DNA of 64,000 nt, taken from contig NZ_CP014841.1 in assembly GCF_001641285.1 (NCBI RefSeq), positions 2,790,001-2,854,000 of the forward strand, in the 5' to 3' direction. Within the stretch, counting starts at the first letter, position 1. Each line of letters opens with the position of its first letter. Source of the DNA: Dyella thiooxydans. Its GTDB lineage: Bacteria; Pseudomonadota; Gammaproteobacteria; Xanthomonadales; Rhodanobacteraceae. This document shows positions 39,521-48,500 of this stretch, one piece after another. Under the pieces are notes generated by a model that saw only the letters and a program-made list of their open reading frames with translations, searched no databases and was not told the DNA's origin. The translations under genes and the position numbers were made by a program.

Positions 39521-40429
39521 ATGCGCCCACGCGTTCCCGCCCTCATCGCCGCCCTCGCCCTCGTCGCCGGCTGCAGTACCGCCCCGTCCCGTCCCGCAAC
39601 GGCCACCCCGCCGCCGGCACCGGTGACCACGCCGGCCCCGGCGCCCTCCGGGCCGGGTGCGGACGACAATCTCAACGCCGTGGTGTGGTCGCAGACCGCG
39701 ATCGAGCACGACCTGATCTTCCAGCAGACCTACCGCGACGCGCAGATGCAGCTGCTCAAGGCGCTGAAGGATCCGTCCTGGGACGCGCTGACCCGGGACG
39801 ATCGCGTCGCACCGCTCAGCCGCAAACTGAAGCCGGCGGTGGTGCTGGACGTGGACGAGACCGCGCTGGACAACTCCCCCTACCAGGCGCGCCTGATCAA
39901 GAGCGGTGGCGAATACAACGAGGCCGACTGGGCCAACTGGTGCAAGGAGGAGGCCGCGCGCGCGCTGCCCGGTGCCGTCGCATTCACCCAGTTCGCCGCC
40001 AGACACGGCATCGCGGTGATCTTCATCTCCAACCGCGCCAAGGACCTGGACACGGTCACCCTGGCCAACCTGCGCAAGGTCGGCTTTCCGGTCTCGGGGC
40101 CTGACGCGTTTCTCGGTCTGGGTACCTTCGTCGAGGGCTGCGAGCAGATCGGCACCGAAAAGGGCTGCCGGCGCCAGCTGATCAGCCGCAAGTACCGCGT
40201 GCTGATGCAGGTGGGCGACCAGATCGGCGACTTCGCCGATGTCATCGCCAACAACGCCGCGGGCCGCCAGCAGGCGGTGGCGCCGTACCTGAAGTGGATC
40301 GGCACGCGCTGGTTCGTGCTGCCCAACGCCACCTACGGCAGCTGGGAGCCGGCCCTGTTCAACAACGACTGGACCCAGTCCCGCGAGGAGCGGCGGCGCC
40401 AGAAGGAAGCCGCACTGCGCGTGAAGTGA
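39521..40429 (+). CDS. e(P4)-like HAD acid phosphatase lipoprotein
   Basis: Lipoprotein phosphatase of 302 aa, lipobox VAGC (Cys18). The start at 39521 has AAGG 8 nt upstream; ATG 39500 or 39485 are alternatives. HAD motif I is VVLDVDETALDNSPYQ, the hallmark of the class B/C outer-membrane nonspecific acid phosphatases (e(P4), LppC); motif II is IFISNRAKDLD and motif IV QVGDQIGDFAD. A Pro-rich linker follows the lipid anchor. Such enzymes dephosphorylate nucleotides in the periplasm or at the cell surface and help NAD or nucleotide uptake. Confidence 0.9.
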   Translation: MRPRVPALIAALALVAGCSTAPSRPATATPPPAPVTTPAPAPSGPGADDNLNAVVWSQTAIEHDLIFQQTYRDAQMQLLKALKDPSWDALTRDDRVAPLSRKLKPAVVLDVDETALDNSPYQARLIKSGGEYNEADWANWCKEEAARALPGAVAFTQFAARHGIAVIFISNRAKDLDTVTLANLRKVGFPVSGPDAFLGLGTFVEGCEQIGTEKGCRRQLISRKYRVLMQVGDQIGDFADVIANNAAGRQQAVAPYLKWIGTRWFVLPNATYGSWEPALFNNDWTQSREERRRQKEAALRVK

Positions 40430-40446
40430 TACACAAAATCAAATAC

Positions 40447-40604
40447 TTGCATCACAAAACAAATCCATTGCCTTAACTTCGGCGAGCCGTTACCATGGCT
40501 TCGCCGACACCTGCTGCTGACCGCAGATAACACAGGCAAGGCCATTTCCCTTCCGGCTCTGCCGGGACTGACCCCGCGAGGCTCACGCCGGCGGGGTTTT
40601 CTTT
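40447..40604 (+). ncRNA. Candidate structured small RNA or leader with terminator
   Basis: An A/T-rich stretch, unusual here, holds a -35-like TTGCAT (40447-40452) and TTAACT (40473-40478), though their spacing (20 bp) is not ideal. From about 40480 the sequence can fold into a hairpin (CGGCGAGCC with GGCTTCGCCG), a short CTGC/GCAG hairpin, CCGGC-TCT-GCCGG, and a clear terminator (ACCCCGC...GCGGGGT then TTTCTTTT, 40571-40604). No protein longer than 11 codons is seen in it. It could be a free small RNA or an attenuated leader of the lipoprotein-plsB transcript. I do not recognise the family. Confidence 0.4.
40571..40604 (+). terminator. Rho-independent terminator inside the 40.4-40.7 kb gap
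   Basis: Stem ACCCCGC (40571-40577) with GCGGGGT (40591-40597), loop region GAGGCTCACGCCG, then T-rich TTTCTTTT. It ends transcription coming from the left, about 80 bp before the next gene. Confidence 0.75.
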
Positions 40605-40681
40605 TGCCGCACCGTGCGGCTGCCTTGTCCGCGCAACGGGCGGTCCGTAGCCTCGGTGCTTCCGCCACTTCCGTCCCCGCG

Positions 40682-41638
40682 ATGCCCCGCCTGCCTCGCC
40701 GCCCCGCTCCACGCCTGCTCCTGCTGCTCGGCGCGCTGGTGCCGCTGTCCGGTTGTGGCCGCCACCAGGGCGAGCCGCCGACTCCCGGCAACGGCGGAGC
40801 CACCGCGGCGCTACGCGTACTGGTCGCGGACGTGCGCCATGACGATCTCGTGGCGTTCTGGAAGCACGGTCTGCCGCCGGCGACCTACGCCGCGGTCGAG
40901 CGGGACTGGCAGCGGCGCCAGCAGCAGGCGGCGACCGAGCGGGCGCGCGCGGGCTTCCGCGGATTCACGGACGGGTTCGACAGGCCGCGGGCCGCGGCGA
41001 CCCTGGCCGCGCAATGGCAGCCCACCCTCGTGCGCCTCGACCGGCAATACAGCGACCAGCTACCCGTCCTCATCGCCATCGGTGGCGGCATGGTGCGGCA
41101 GGCGGCGAACCGCGCGCTCGCACTCGACACTGCGCACTCCCGCAGCCTGGAGCCGCTGCTGGCACCGTGGGTCAGCTGGGCGGAACAGGCCCCCTGGCTC
41201 GACCTGGACCGCAGCCGGCAGGCCGCGGAAGTCGCCGTGGAGACCGTGCGATCGCTGCGCCTGACGACGTTCTCGCGGGTCAGCACCCTCGATTTCACCG
41301 CGGCCATGGCCCGGGCCTCGCGCCTGCTGGCTGGAGCCAAGCGGTGCCTCGCGCTTTACGGCCTGTCACTCGACGAGGTACTCGATTCCGCGCAGGTGAG
41401 CCTGGCATCGCGGAAGGGCGACCTGGCCTGGGTGCGCATCGACTACGTCTTGCAGGGCCAGCCCCGGCAGGCGGTGCTGAGGATGCAACGGGTCGACGGG
41501 CACTGGTATCCCATGGCGCTCCCCCGGCTCGCCGGGACCATCGATCCACCGGACTGGGCGGGCTGGGCCCAGTTCGCGCCGGACCGGGCCGGTGTCGTGG
41601 CCAGGACCGGAGACCCCCGCGCTGTCCCGGTACAATAG
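40682..41638 (+). CDS. Unrecognised lipoprotein, 318 aa
   Basis: No family recognised. The N-terminus is a lipoprotein signal peptide (LLLLLGALVPLSGC, lipobox LSGC, Cys25). The rest is helical and Arg/Ala-rich, with segments DLVAFWKHGLPPATYAAVERDWQ, QANRALALDTAHSRSLEPLL and a C-terminal beta-rich part (LAWVRIDYVLQGQPRQAVLRM...GHWYPMALP). It ends 4 bp before the plsB start and must be co-transcribed with it. ATG 40682 is chosen because it places the signal peptide at the N-terminus; upstream in-frame starts lie across the terminator. Confidence 0.75.
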   Translation: MPRLPRRPAPRLLLLLGALVPLSGCGRHQGEPPTPGNGGATAALRVLVADVRHDDLVAFWKHGLPPATYAAVERDWQRRQQQAATERARAGFRGFTDGFDRPRAAATLAAQWQPTLVRLDRQYSDQLPVLIAIGGGMVRQAANRALALDTAHSRSLEPLLAPWVSWAEQAPWLDLDRSRQAAEVAVETVRSLRLTTFSRVSTLDFTAAMARASRLLAGAKRCLALYGLSLDEVLDSAQVSLASRKGDLAWVRIDYVLQGQPRQAVLRMQRVDGHWYPMALPRLAGTIDPPDWAGWAQFAPDRAGVVARTGDPRAVPVQ

Positions 41639-41642
41639 GCGG

Positions 41643-44312
41643 ATGCCCATGACCTCTTCGATGGACACGCCCCCCAAGAGCCGCGCGCCGTGGTGGTTCA
41701 ACCTGCTCGGCCACCTGCTCGAGCCGTGGGTGAAACTGCGTCGCGACCCGGCCGAGCCCGCCGCCCTGCTCCAGGCCGGCGTGCCGGTGTGCTACGTGAT
41801 CGAGCGCGACGGCATCTCCGACGCGCTGATCCTGGAACGCGCCTGCCGCGAGGCCGGCCTGCCCTCGCCGATGCAGCCGCTGCCGGGCACCCGCCGGCGG
41901 CGCTCGGTGCTGGCGCTGGGGCGCAGCGACGGCCTGGTGCTGGGCAAGAACCGCCAGCGCTCGCCGAAGGATGCGCTGGGCCAGCTCACCCGCGCGCTGG
42001 AAGGCGACCCCGGGCGCGACGTGCAGATCGTCCCGGTGTCGATCTATGTGGGCCGTGCGCCGAGCCGCGACAGCGGATGGTTCCGCGTGCTGTTCTCCGA
42101 GAACTGGGTGGTGGTCGGCCACTTCCGTCGCCTGCTGGCGCTGCTGCTGAACGGCCGCGACACCGTGGTGCAGTTCTCCGATCCGGTGTCGCTGCGCGAG
42201 GCGCTGGCCGATGCCGGCGAGATCCCGCCGGAACGCTTCGCCCGCAAGATCGCCCGCGTGCTGCGCGTGCATTTCCGCCGCATCCGCGCCGCGGTGATCG
42301 GCCCCGATCTTTCGCACCGCCGTACCGTGGTCGACGCCGTGCTCAACGCCGAGCCGGTGCGTGCCGCGATCACCGCCACCGCCAGCAAGGAGAAGATCTC
42401 CTATGCCAAGGCCTGGCGCCGCGCGCAGAAGCTCATGCTGGAGATCGCCGCGGACTACTCGCATCCGGTGGTGCGCTCGGCCTCGTTCGTGCTGTCGAAC
42501 TTCTGGAACAAGCTGTACGACGGCATCGCCATGCACCACTTCGACAAGGCCCGCGCCGCCGCGCCCGGCTTCGAAGTGGTGTACGTGCCCAGCCACCGCA
42601 GCCACGCCGACTACCTGCTGCTGTCCTACCAGCTGCATGCCTCCGGCGTGGTGGTGCCGCACATCGCCGCCGGCGTGAACCTCAACCTGCCGGTGATCGG
42701 CCCGATCCTGCGCCGCGGCGGCGCGTTCTTCCTGCGCCGCAGTTTCAAGGGCAATGCGATGTACTCGGTGATCTTCAACGAGTACATGGCCCAGCTGATC
42801 GACCGCGGCGTACCGATCGAATACTTCATCGAGGGCGGCCGCTCGCGCACCGGCCGGCTGCTGGCGCCGCGCGCCGGCCTGCTGGCGATGACGGTGCGGG
42901 CGTTCCTGCGCGCGCCGCGCCGCCCGGTGCTGTTCCAGCCGGTGTACATCGGCTACGAGAAACTGATGGAGGGCAAGTCGTACGCGGGGGAGCTGTCCGG
43001 CAAGCCGAAGGAGAAGGAATCGCTGATCGGCCTGATCAAGGGCCTGAAGGTGCTGCGCCAGCGCTACGGCCACGTGGCGCTGAACTTCGGCGAGCCGATC
43101 GAACTGACCCCGATGCTCGACGCGGCCAGCGCGCAGTGGCGCGCCGTCGGCGGCGATCCGGACGCCAAGCCGGAATGGCTGGGCAGCGTGGTCGACCGGC
43201 TGGCCGAGCAGATCCAGGTCAACATCAACCGCGCCGCGGACGTGAACCCGATCAACCTGCTGGCGCTGGCACTGCTGGCCACGCCCAAGCACGCCATGGC
43301 CGAGGCCGACCTGCTCACCCAGCTGGAGCTGAGCAAGGCGCTGATCGAGGAGCTGCCCTACTCCGACCGCGTCACGCTGACCCCGATGGACCCGGCGGGC
43401 ATCATCGCCTACGGCGAACAGATGGGCTGGATCCGCCGCGTCAGCCACTCGCTCGGCGACGTGCTGGTGGCGGACGACGAGCAGGCGGTGCTGCTGTCCT
43501 ACTTCCGCAACAACGTGCTGCACCTGACCGCCACCGCGGCCTGGGTCGCCTGTTGTTTCCTCAACAACCGGCGCATGTCGCGCGGCTCGGTGCTGCGGCT
43601 GGGCAAGATCATCTACCCGTTCATCCAGGGCGAGCTGTTCCTGCCGTGGGACACCGAGGGCTTCGGCCAGCAGATGCAGGCGACGATCGATTTCTTCCTG
43701 CGCCGCGGCCTGCTCGAGGCCAGCGGCGAAGGCCGCGTGCTCGAGCGCGGCCCGGGCCAGGAGGATGCGGCGTTCCAGCTCAAGGTGATCGCCCGCAGCC
43801 TGACCCAGGCGTTCGAGCGCTACTACATCACGCTGGCCGCGCTGGCCAAGAACGGGCCGCACACGATGACCGCGGCCGAACTGGAAAATGCCTGCACGCT
43901 CACCGCCCAGCGGCTGTCCCTGCTCAGCGAGCAGGCCGCGCCGGAGTTCTTCGACAAGGCGCTGTTCCGCGGCTTCATCCAGAAGCTGCGCGAGCGCAGG
44001 ATCGTGTGGACCGACGAGGCCGGCAAGCTCGATTACGACCGCGCACTGGAAGAAATGGTGCGCGACGCGCGGGTGATCCTGGCCCGCGAAGTGCGCCACT
44101 CGATCCTCAAGATCACCCCGGGCGGCGAAGACAAGGCCGAGCACGACGCCGAGACCGCGGCGCTGCCGCCGGCCGATGCCACGCCGCCGGACGCCTCGCC
44201 GGCCGACCTGCACGCCCGCCACGTGGAAACGGCCCATCGCCAGCACGTGCACGAGCCGGTCGCCGCCGAGGCGGCGGCCGACGCCCCCCCCGAAGGCAAG
44301 TCCGACCAATAG
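41643..44312 (+). CDS. plsB: Glycerol-3-phosphate acyltransferase PlsB
   Basis: Membrane-associated enzyme that acylates glycerol 3-phosphate, the first step of phospholipid synthesis; 889 aa, against about 800 in E. coli. Motif I HRSHADYLL (HX4D, about 317), motif II GAFFLRRSFKGN, motif III EYFIEGGRSRTGR and motif IV PVYIGYEKLMEG are complete. The last 60 residues are an acidic, Ala/Pro/His-rich tail absent in E. coli. Start: ATG 41643, with in-frame alternatives at 41649 and 41661. It starts 4 bp after a lipoprotein gene; a TACAAT (41631-41636) overlaps that gene's stop and may be chance. Confidence 0.96.
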   Translation: MPMTSSMDTPPKSRAPWWFNLLGHLLEPWVKLRRDPAEPAALLQAGVPVCYVIERDGISDALILERACREAGLPSPMQPLPGTRRRRSVLALGRSDGLVLGKNRQRSPKDALGQLTRALEGDPGRDVQIVPVSIYVGRAPSRDSGWFRVLFSENWVVVGHFRRLLALLLNGRDTVVQFSDPVSLREALADAGEIPPERFARKIARVLRVHFRRIRAAVIGPDLSHRRTVVDAVLNAEPVRAAITATASKEKISYAKAWRRAQKLMLEIAADYSHPVVRSASFVLSNFWNKLYDGIAMHHFDKARAAAPGFEVVYVPSHRSHADYLLLSYQLHASGVVVPHIAAGVNLNLPVIGPILRRGGAFFLRRSFKGNAMYSVIFNEYMAQLIDRGVPIEYFIEGGRSRTGRLLAPRAGLLAMTVRAFLRAPRRPVLFQPVYIGYEKLMEGKSYAGELSGKPKEKESLIGLIKGLKVLRQRYGHVALNFGEPIELTPMLDAASAQWRAVGGDPDAKPEWLGSVVDRLAEQIQVNINRAADVNPINLLALALLATPKHAMAEADLLTQLELSKALIEELPYSDRVTLTPMDPAGIIAYGEQMGWIRRVSHSLGDVLVADDEQAVLLSYFRNNVLHLTATAAWVACCFLNNRRMSRGSVLRLGKIIYPFIQGELFLPWDTEGFGQQMQATIDFFLRRGLLEASGEGRVLERGPGQEDAAFQLKVIARSLTQAFERYYITLAALAKNGPHTMTAAELENACTLTAQRLSLLSEQAAPEFFDKALFRGFIQKLRERRIVWTDEAGKLDYDRALEEMVRDARVILAREVRHSILKITPGGEDKAEHDAETAALPPADATPPDASPADLHARHVETAHRQHVHEPVAAEAAADAPPEGKSDQ

Positions 44313-44373
44313 CCACTGGCCGCCCGCGGCGGCCCGTGCCTACCATGGCGCTTTCCCCTGCCGGAGCGCCTCC

Positions 44374-45738
44374 ATGACCGTCCGTCCCGTCGCGATCGCC
44401 CTTGCCGCCGCGCTGGCCCTGCCCGCGGCCCGGGCCGATGCTCCCGCCGCCCCGGCAAGCAAGGGCCGCATCGCCATGGTGACCTGCGGCCACGCCATCG
44501 ACACCGCCGCCGGCAAGCTGCTGGGCGAAACCACGGTGATCGTCGAGGACGGCGTGATCCGCGAGGTGCGCCCCGGTGCGGTCGACCTGAAGACGATGGG
44601 CGACCAGGCGCAGGCCGTCGGCAAGGCGTTCGAGGCGCACGTGTTGCCGACCTCCACCTGCCTGCCCGGCCTGATCGACGCGCATACCCACCTGACCGAC
44701 GAAACCAGTCCTACCGGCTACTCCGACCAGTTCCGCTGGAACATCGCCGACTACGCGGTGCGCTCCACCGTGTACGCGAAGCGCACCCTGATGGCCGGCT
44801 TCACCACTGTGCGCAACGTCGGCGACCAGCAGAACGACTCGGTCGCCCTGCGCAACGCGATCAACGCCGGCGTGCTGCCCGGCCCGCGCATCTACACCGC
44901 CGGCGTGCCGATCGGCTCGACCGGCGGCCACGCCGATCCGACCGACGGCTACCGCAGCGACCTGGCCGGCAATCCCGGTCCGAAGGACGGCATCATCAAC
45001 AGCCCCGAGGACGCCTGGAGGGCGGTGCGCCAGCACTACAAGGACGGCGACGACCTGATCAAGATCATGCCCTCCGGCGGCGTGCTGGACGAAAGCGCCA
45101 GCGCCGACAACCCGCAGATGACGCTGGAGGAGATCAAGGCCGTGGTGGCCGCCGCGCACGACTACGGCTTCACCGTGGCCGCGCACGCCCACGGCGCCGA
45201 GGCGATCCGCCGTGCGGTGCTCGGCGGGGTCGATTCGATCGAGCACGGCACCTTCATGAACGAGGCGGACATGAAGCTGATGAAGGAGCACGGCACCTGG
45301 TACGTGCCCACCATCATCGCCGGCAAGTACGTCGAGCAGATGGCCGCCATCCACGGCTACTACCCGGACCAGGTGGCGGCCAAGGCGAAGCAGGTCGGCC
45401 CGATCATCCAGGCCACCGCCGGCAAGGCCTACCGGGCCGGGGTGAAGATCGCCTTCGGCACCGACGCGGCGGTCTACCCGCACGGGCAGAACGCGAAGGA
45501 GTTCAAGTACATGGTGGACGCCGGCATGCCGCCGATGTACGTGCTGCAGGCCGCCACCACCCACGATGCCGAACTGCTGCACCAGGCCAGGCGGCTGGGC
45601 CAGCTGGCACCGGGCTTCGTCGGCGACGTGGTCGCCGTGCCGGGCAACCCGCTGGAGGACATCACCCTCATGCAGAAGGTCGGCTTCGTGATGAAGGACG
45701 GAGTGGTCTACAAGGAGGACGGCAAGCCGGTTCTCTGA
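44374..45738 (+). CDS. Secreted metal-dependent amidohydrolase (Xaa-Pro dipeptidase/imidazolonepropionase-like)
   Basis: Amidohydrolase-superfamily enzyme of 454 aa with a Sec signal peptide (ending PAARADA). Metal ligands: HTH in [11 protein letters not shown] (about 103), a carboxylated Lys in LIKIMPSGG, His in TVAAHAHG, His in SIEHGTFMN and Asp in [11 protein letters not shown]. This set fits the binuclear imidazolonepropionase-like/Xaa-Pro dipeptidase (Sgx9260-type) subgroup that cleaves N-acyl or prolyl dipeptides. A periplasmic location suits peptide scavenging, in line with the other peptidases in the window. Confidence 0.87.
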   Translation: MTVRPVAIALAAALALPAARADAPAAPASKGRIAMVTCGHAIDTAAGKLLGETTVIVEDGVIREVRPGAVDLKTMGDQAQAVGKAFEAHVLPTSTCLPGLIDAHTHLTDETSPTGYSDQFRWNIADYAVRSTVYAKRTLMAGFTTVRNVGDQQNDSVALRNAINAGVLPGPRIYTAGVPIGSTGGHADPTDGYRSDLAGNPGPKDGIINSPEDAWRAVRQHYKDGDDLIKIMPSGGVLDESASADNPQMTLEEIKAVVAAAHDYGFTVAAHAHGAEAIRRAVLGGVDSIEHGTFMNEADMKLMKEHGTWYVPTIIAGKYVEQMAAIHGYYPDQVAAKAKQVGPIIQATAGKAYRAGVKIAFGTDAAVYPHGQNAKEFKYMVDAGMPPMYVLQAATTHDAELLHQARRLGQLAPGFVGDVVAVPGNPLEDITLMQKVGFVMKDGVVYKEDGKPVL

Positions 45739-45790
45739 GGGGGGAAATCCACAGCGGAATTGGCCGTCCGATCCCTGTACGATTGCACCG

Positions 45791-46558
45791 ATGAACGAGT
45801 CCCCCAAACCCGACCCGGCGCCGACCACGCATTTCGGCTTCCGCGACGTGCCCGTCGGCGAGAAGCAGAAGCTGGTCGGCCAGGTATTCACCTCGGTCGC
45901 GCGCAGCTACGACCTGATGAACGACCTGATGTCGTTCGGCGTCCACCGGCTGTGGAAACGCCATTTCGTGGCGATCAGCGGCATCCGCCGCGGTGACCGC
46001 GTGCTCGACCTGGCCGGCGGCACCGGTGACATCGCCGCGCTGCTGCGGCCGGTGGTCGGCAAGGATGGCGAGATCGTCGTCGGCGACATCAACGCATCGA
46101 TGCTGCAGGTCGGCCGCGACCGGATGACCGACCGCGGCCTGGTCGAAGGCCTGCGCTGGAGCCAGCTCAACGCCGAGTGCCTGCCGTTCCCGGACAACAG
46201 CTTCGACGCGGTGACGATGGCGTTCGGCCTGCGCAACGTGACCGACAAGGACAAGGCGCTGGCCGACATCTGCCGCGTGCTCAAGCCCGGCGGCCGCGCG
46301 CTGGTGCTGGAGTTCTCGCGGGTGCAGAACGAGGCGTTCGGCAAGCTCTACGATTTCCATTCGTTCAACATCCTGCCGAAGCTCGGCAAGCTGTTCGCCG
46401 GTGATGCGGACAGCTACCAGTACCTGGCCGAGTCGATCCGCAAGCATCCGGACCAGGCCACGCTCAAGGGCATGATGGAGCGCGCCGGCTTCGGCAAGGT
46501 CGAGGTGCGCAACCTCACCAACGGTATCGTGGCGATCCACAAGGGCTGGAAACTCTAA
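45791..46558 (+). CDS. ubiE: Ubiquinone/menaquinone biosynthesis C-methyltransferase
   Basis: SAM-dependent methyltransferase of 255 aa for quinone synthesis. Motifs: [34 protein letters not shown] (the UbiE N-terminal signature), SAM-binding [13 protein letters not shown], the ubiE signature [15 protein letters not shown] and [15 protein letters not shown], ending [12 protein letters not shown]. Complete and close to E. coli UbiE. The downstream membrane genes follow within 50 bp and may be co-transcribed. Confidence 0.97.
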   Translation: MNESPKPDPAPTTHFGFRDVPVGEKQKLVGQVFTSVARSYDLMNDLMSFGVHRLWKRHFVAISGIRRGDRVLDLAGGTGDIAALLRPVVGKDGEIVVGDINASMLQVGRDRMTDRGLVEGLRWSQLNAECLPFPDNSFDAVTMAFGLRNVTDKDKALADICRVLKPGGRALVLEFSRVQNEAFGKLYDFHSFNILPKLGKLFAGDADSYQYLAESIRKHPDQATLKGMMERAGFGKVEVRNLTNGIVAIHKGWKL

Positions 46559-46605
46559 GCAGACCATGCGGCCCGGGGGCCGCCGCCGACAGGGGGACGC
46601 TGGTG

Positions 46606-47016
46606 ATGTGGCTCGAACCGCTCCGGATGTTCTTCCTCACCCGCCCACTCACCTTCGCTGCCGCCGGCCTGTTCCGGCTCTCGCCCCTGGTCGGCGTGTC
46701 CGCGTGGCACGCGGTGGTCCGCCGCCCGCCCACGCACGGCTGGTGGCTGGCCGCCTGGACGGCCAGCGCGGCGCTGATCGTTCTGATGGCCGTGGTCGAG
46801 CGGCGCTGCAGCACCCGCGACCGCTCCTTCCATGGCGGCATGCTGGTGATCGCCGCCTCCACCTCCTCGCGCTGGATCGTGCCGGACCTGCTGCTGGTGC
46901 CGGCCAGCCTGCTGTTCGCGCAGGCGATCGCCTGCCTGATCGCGCTGGGCAGTGATCCGGCGCAGGAGTTTCAGGAGCTGGTGCATGCGTTCTACCGGCA
47001 CCGCCTGTCCTCGTGA
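46606..47016 (+). CDS. Small integral membrane protein, unrecognised
   Basis: Membrane protein of 136 aa with at least three hydrophobic segments (PLTFAAAGLFRLSPLVGV, GWWLAAWTASAALIVLMAV, LLLVPASLLFAQAIACLIAL). A GTG immediately upstream (46603) is an alternative start; AGGGGG lies 6-9 nt before both. No family named. It is 47 bp after ubiE and 10 bp before the next gene on the same strand. Confidence 0.7.
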   Translation: MWLEPLRMFFLTRPLTFAAAGLFRLSPLVGVSAWHAVVRRPPTHGWWLAAWTASAALIVLMAVVERRCSTRDRSFHGGMLVIAASTSSRWIVPDLLLVPASLLFAQAIACLIALGSDPAQEFQELVHAFYRHRLSS

Positions 47017-47026
47017 TCGTGCCCCG

Positions 47027-47716
47027 ATGACGCCCCGCGCCCCCGACCCACGCTCCGCGCCGCCGGATAGGCGCGCGCGCGGACTGGCGCTGGTGGCGCT
47101 GCTCGCCGGCGTGTTCGCGCTGGGCCTGCAGTTCGCACTGACGCTGGCGACGGTGCACCGGCAGGGCTTCGGCGCCGAGCGGGCGCTGTGGATCTACCTC
47201 GGCTACTTCACCATCCTCACCAACGCGCTTGGCGCGCTCTCGCTGGCGCGGCTGGCGGCCGGCCACCGCGACGGCCTGCTCGCCCGCGACGAGGACCTCA
47301 CCGCGATTGCCGCCAGCCTGCTGATCGTCGGGCTGGTCTACAACCTCGTATTGCGTCAGACCTGGCACCCGACCGGCTGGGCCGATGTCACCGACGAGCT
47401 GCTGCACGTGGCGATGCCGCTGCTGTACCTGGCGACCTGGTGGGTCGCCGGACGCGGCCAGGCAGTCTCGCGTTCGCGCCTGCTGGCCTGGATGGCCTAC
47501 CCGGTCGTGTACCTCGCGTACGCGCTCGGTCGCGCCGCGCTCGACGGCCGCTATCCGTACCCGTTCCTCGATGTGGCGACGCTGGGATGGGTACGGGTGC
47601 TGGGCAACGCGGCGCTGGTCGGCCTCGCGTTCGTCGGGATCGGCGCCGCGCTGGCCTGGCTGGCCGCGCGGCGCCCCCTGCGGCCGGCGCTCAGCGGGCG
47701 CGCAGGTCCGCGGTGA
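47027..47716 (+). CDS. Pr6Pr family membrane protein (FAR-17a/AIG1-like)
   Basis: Membrane protein of 229 aa with about six helices. The motif YLGYFTILTNALGAL near 60 and HVAMPLLYLATWWV...AYPVVYLAYALGRAALDGRYPYPFLD match the Pr6Pr/FAR-17a-like family, in which the His/Tyr-bearing helices are conserved. Function unknown; some relatives are lipid or fatty-acyl ester hydrolases. Its 3' end overlaps the convergent GST gene by 26 bp. Confidence 0.8.
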   Translation: MTPRAPDPRSAPPDRRARGLALVALLAGVFALGLQFALTLATVHRQGFGAERALWIYLGYFTILTNALGALSLARLAAGHRDGLLARDEDLTAIAASLLIVGLVYNLVLRQTWHPTGWADVTDELLHVAMPLLYLATWWVAGRGQAVSRSRLLAWMAYPVVYLAYALGRAALDGRYPYPFLDVATLGWVRVLGNAALVGLAFVGIGAALAWLAARRPLRPALSGRAGPR

Positions 47717-48371
47717 TCGTGCCGACCTCGGCCGACTCCACGTCGTGCGGCGTGTCGCGCCAGGTTTCGGCCAGCGCCTCGTCGTACCAGCGGCGCATCG
47801 ACGGCAATGCGAGCATGCGCTCGACCCAGCCGCTCGCCTCGGGCGAGAGCGACAGTCCGTAGGTCTGCACGCGGAACGCCACCGGCGCGTAGAAGGCATC
47901 CACCGCGGTGAAGCGGTCGCCGGCCAGGAACGGGCCGCCGAAACGGCGCAGGCCTTCGCGCCACAGCTCGTCGATGCGTGCCACGTCGGCGGCCAGCTGC
48001 GGGCCGACTTCGTGCAGGCGGATACGCAGGCCGCAGCTCATCGAACACTGCTGGCGCAGCGCGCCGAAGCCCGAGTGCATCTCCGCCGTGGCGCAGCGCG
48101 CCCAGGTACGCGCGGCGGCGTCCTGCGGCCAGGCCGGATGGTGCTCGGCGAGGTACTCGACGATGGCCAGCGAGTCCCACACCACGGTGTCGCCGTCGCG
48201 CAGGCAGGGCACGCGGCCGTTCGGCGAAAACGCGCGGAAGGCCTCCCAGTTGGAACCGGGCGCGAACGGGTGCATCCGTTCCTCGAACGGCACGCCCAGC
48301 TCGTGCAGCAGCACCCACGGCCTCAGCGACCACGACGAGTAGTTCTTGTTGGCGATGTGCAGGGTGATCAT
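47691..48371 (-). CDS. Glutathione S-transferase family protein
   Basis: GST of 226 aa. N-terminal thioredoxin-like domain: ITLHIANKNYSSWSLRPWVLLHELGVPFEE, where Ser-Ser-Trp-Ser occupies the active-site region, then FSPNGRVPCLRDGDTVVWDSLAIVEYLAE (the cis-Pro VP and the ES/DS glutathione-binding motif). The C-terminal half is helical with PFLAGDRFTAVDAFYAP. ATG 48371 with AAGAGG upstream. Substrate not predictable. The tail overlaps the Pr6Pr gene by 26 bp on the opposite strand. Confidence 0.9.
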   Translation of the reverse strand: MITLHIANKNYSSWSLRPWVLLHELGVPFEERMHPFAPGSNWEAFRAFSPNGRVPCLRDGDTVVWDSLAIVEYLAEHHPAWPQDAAARTWARCATAEMHSGFGALRQQCSMSCGLRIRLHEVGPQLAADVARIDELWREGLRRFGGPFLAGDRFTAVDAFYAPVAFRVQTYGLSLSPEASGWVERMLALPSMRRWYDEALAETWRDTPHDVESAEVGTITADLRAR

Positions 48372-48500
48372 GCGGAACAACCTCTTCGGTCACGGACAAA
48401 AACGGAATTTCCTGCGGCGCACGGGCCAGATGGCGCATGGATCGGCGGGGACGGCGTGCGTATGCTCTCCGATCCCCAAGCATCTCCCGCCTGACCCGCC

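Noticed and set aside
41631-41636. TACAAT as a -10 box giving a leaderless plsB transcript
   Set aside because: It overlaps the stop of the preceding gene, has no -35 at 17 bp, and the two genes are 4 bp apart, so co-transcription is simpler.
41295-44309. 1000-codon minus-strand frame antisense to plsB
   Set aside because: Same GC-skew shadow; plsB is complete and motif-bearing on the other strand.
47691-47716. Frameshift or pseudogene at the overlap of the Pr6Pr and GST genes
   Set aside because: Both proteins are complete and their ends simply overlap by 26 bp on opposite strands.
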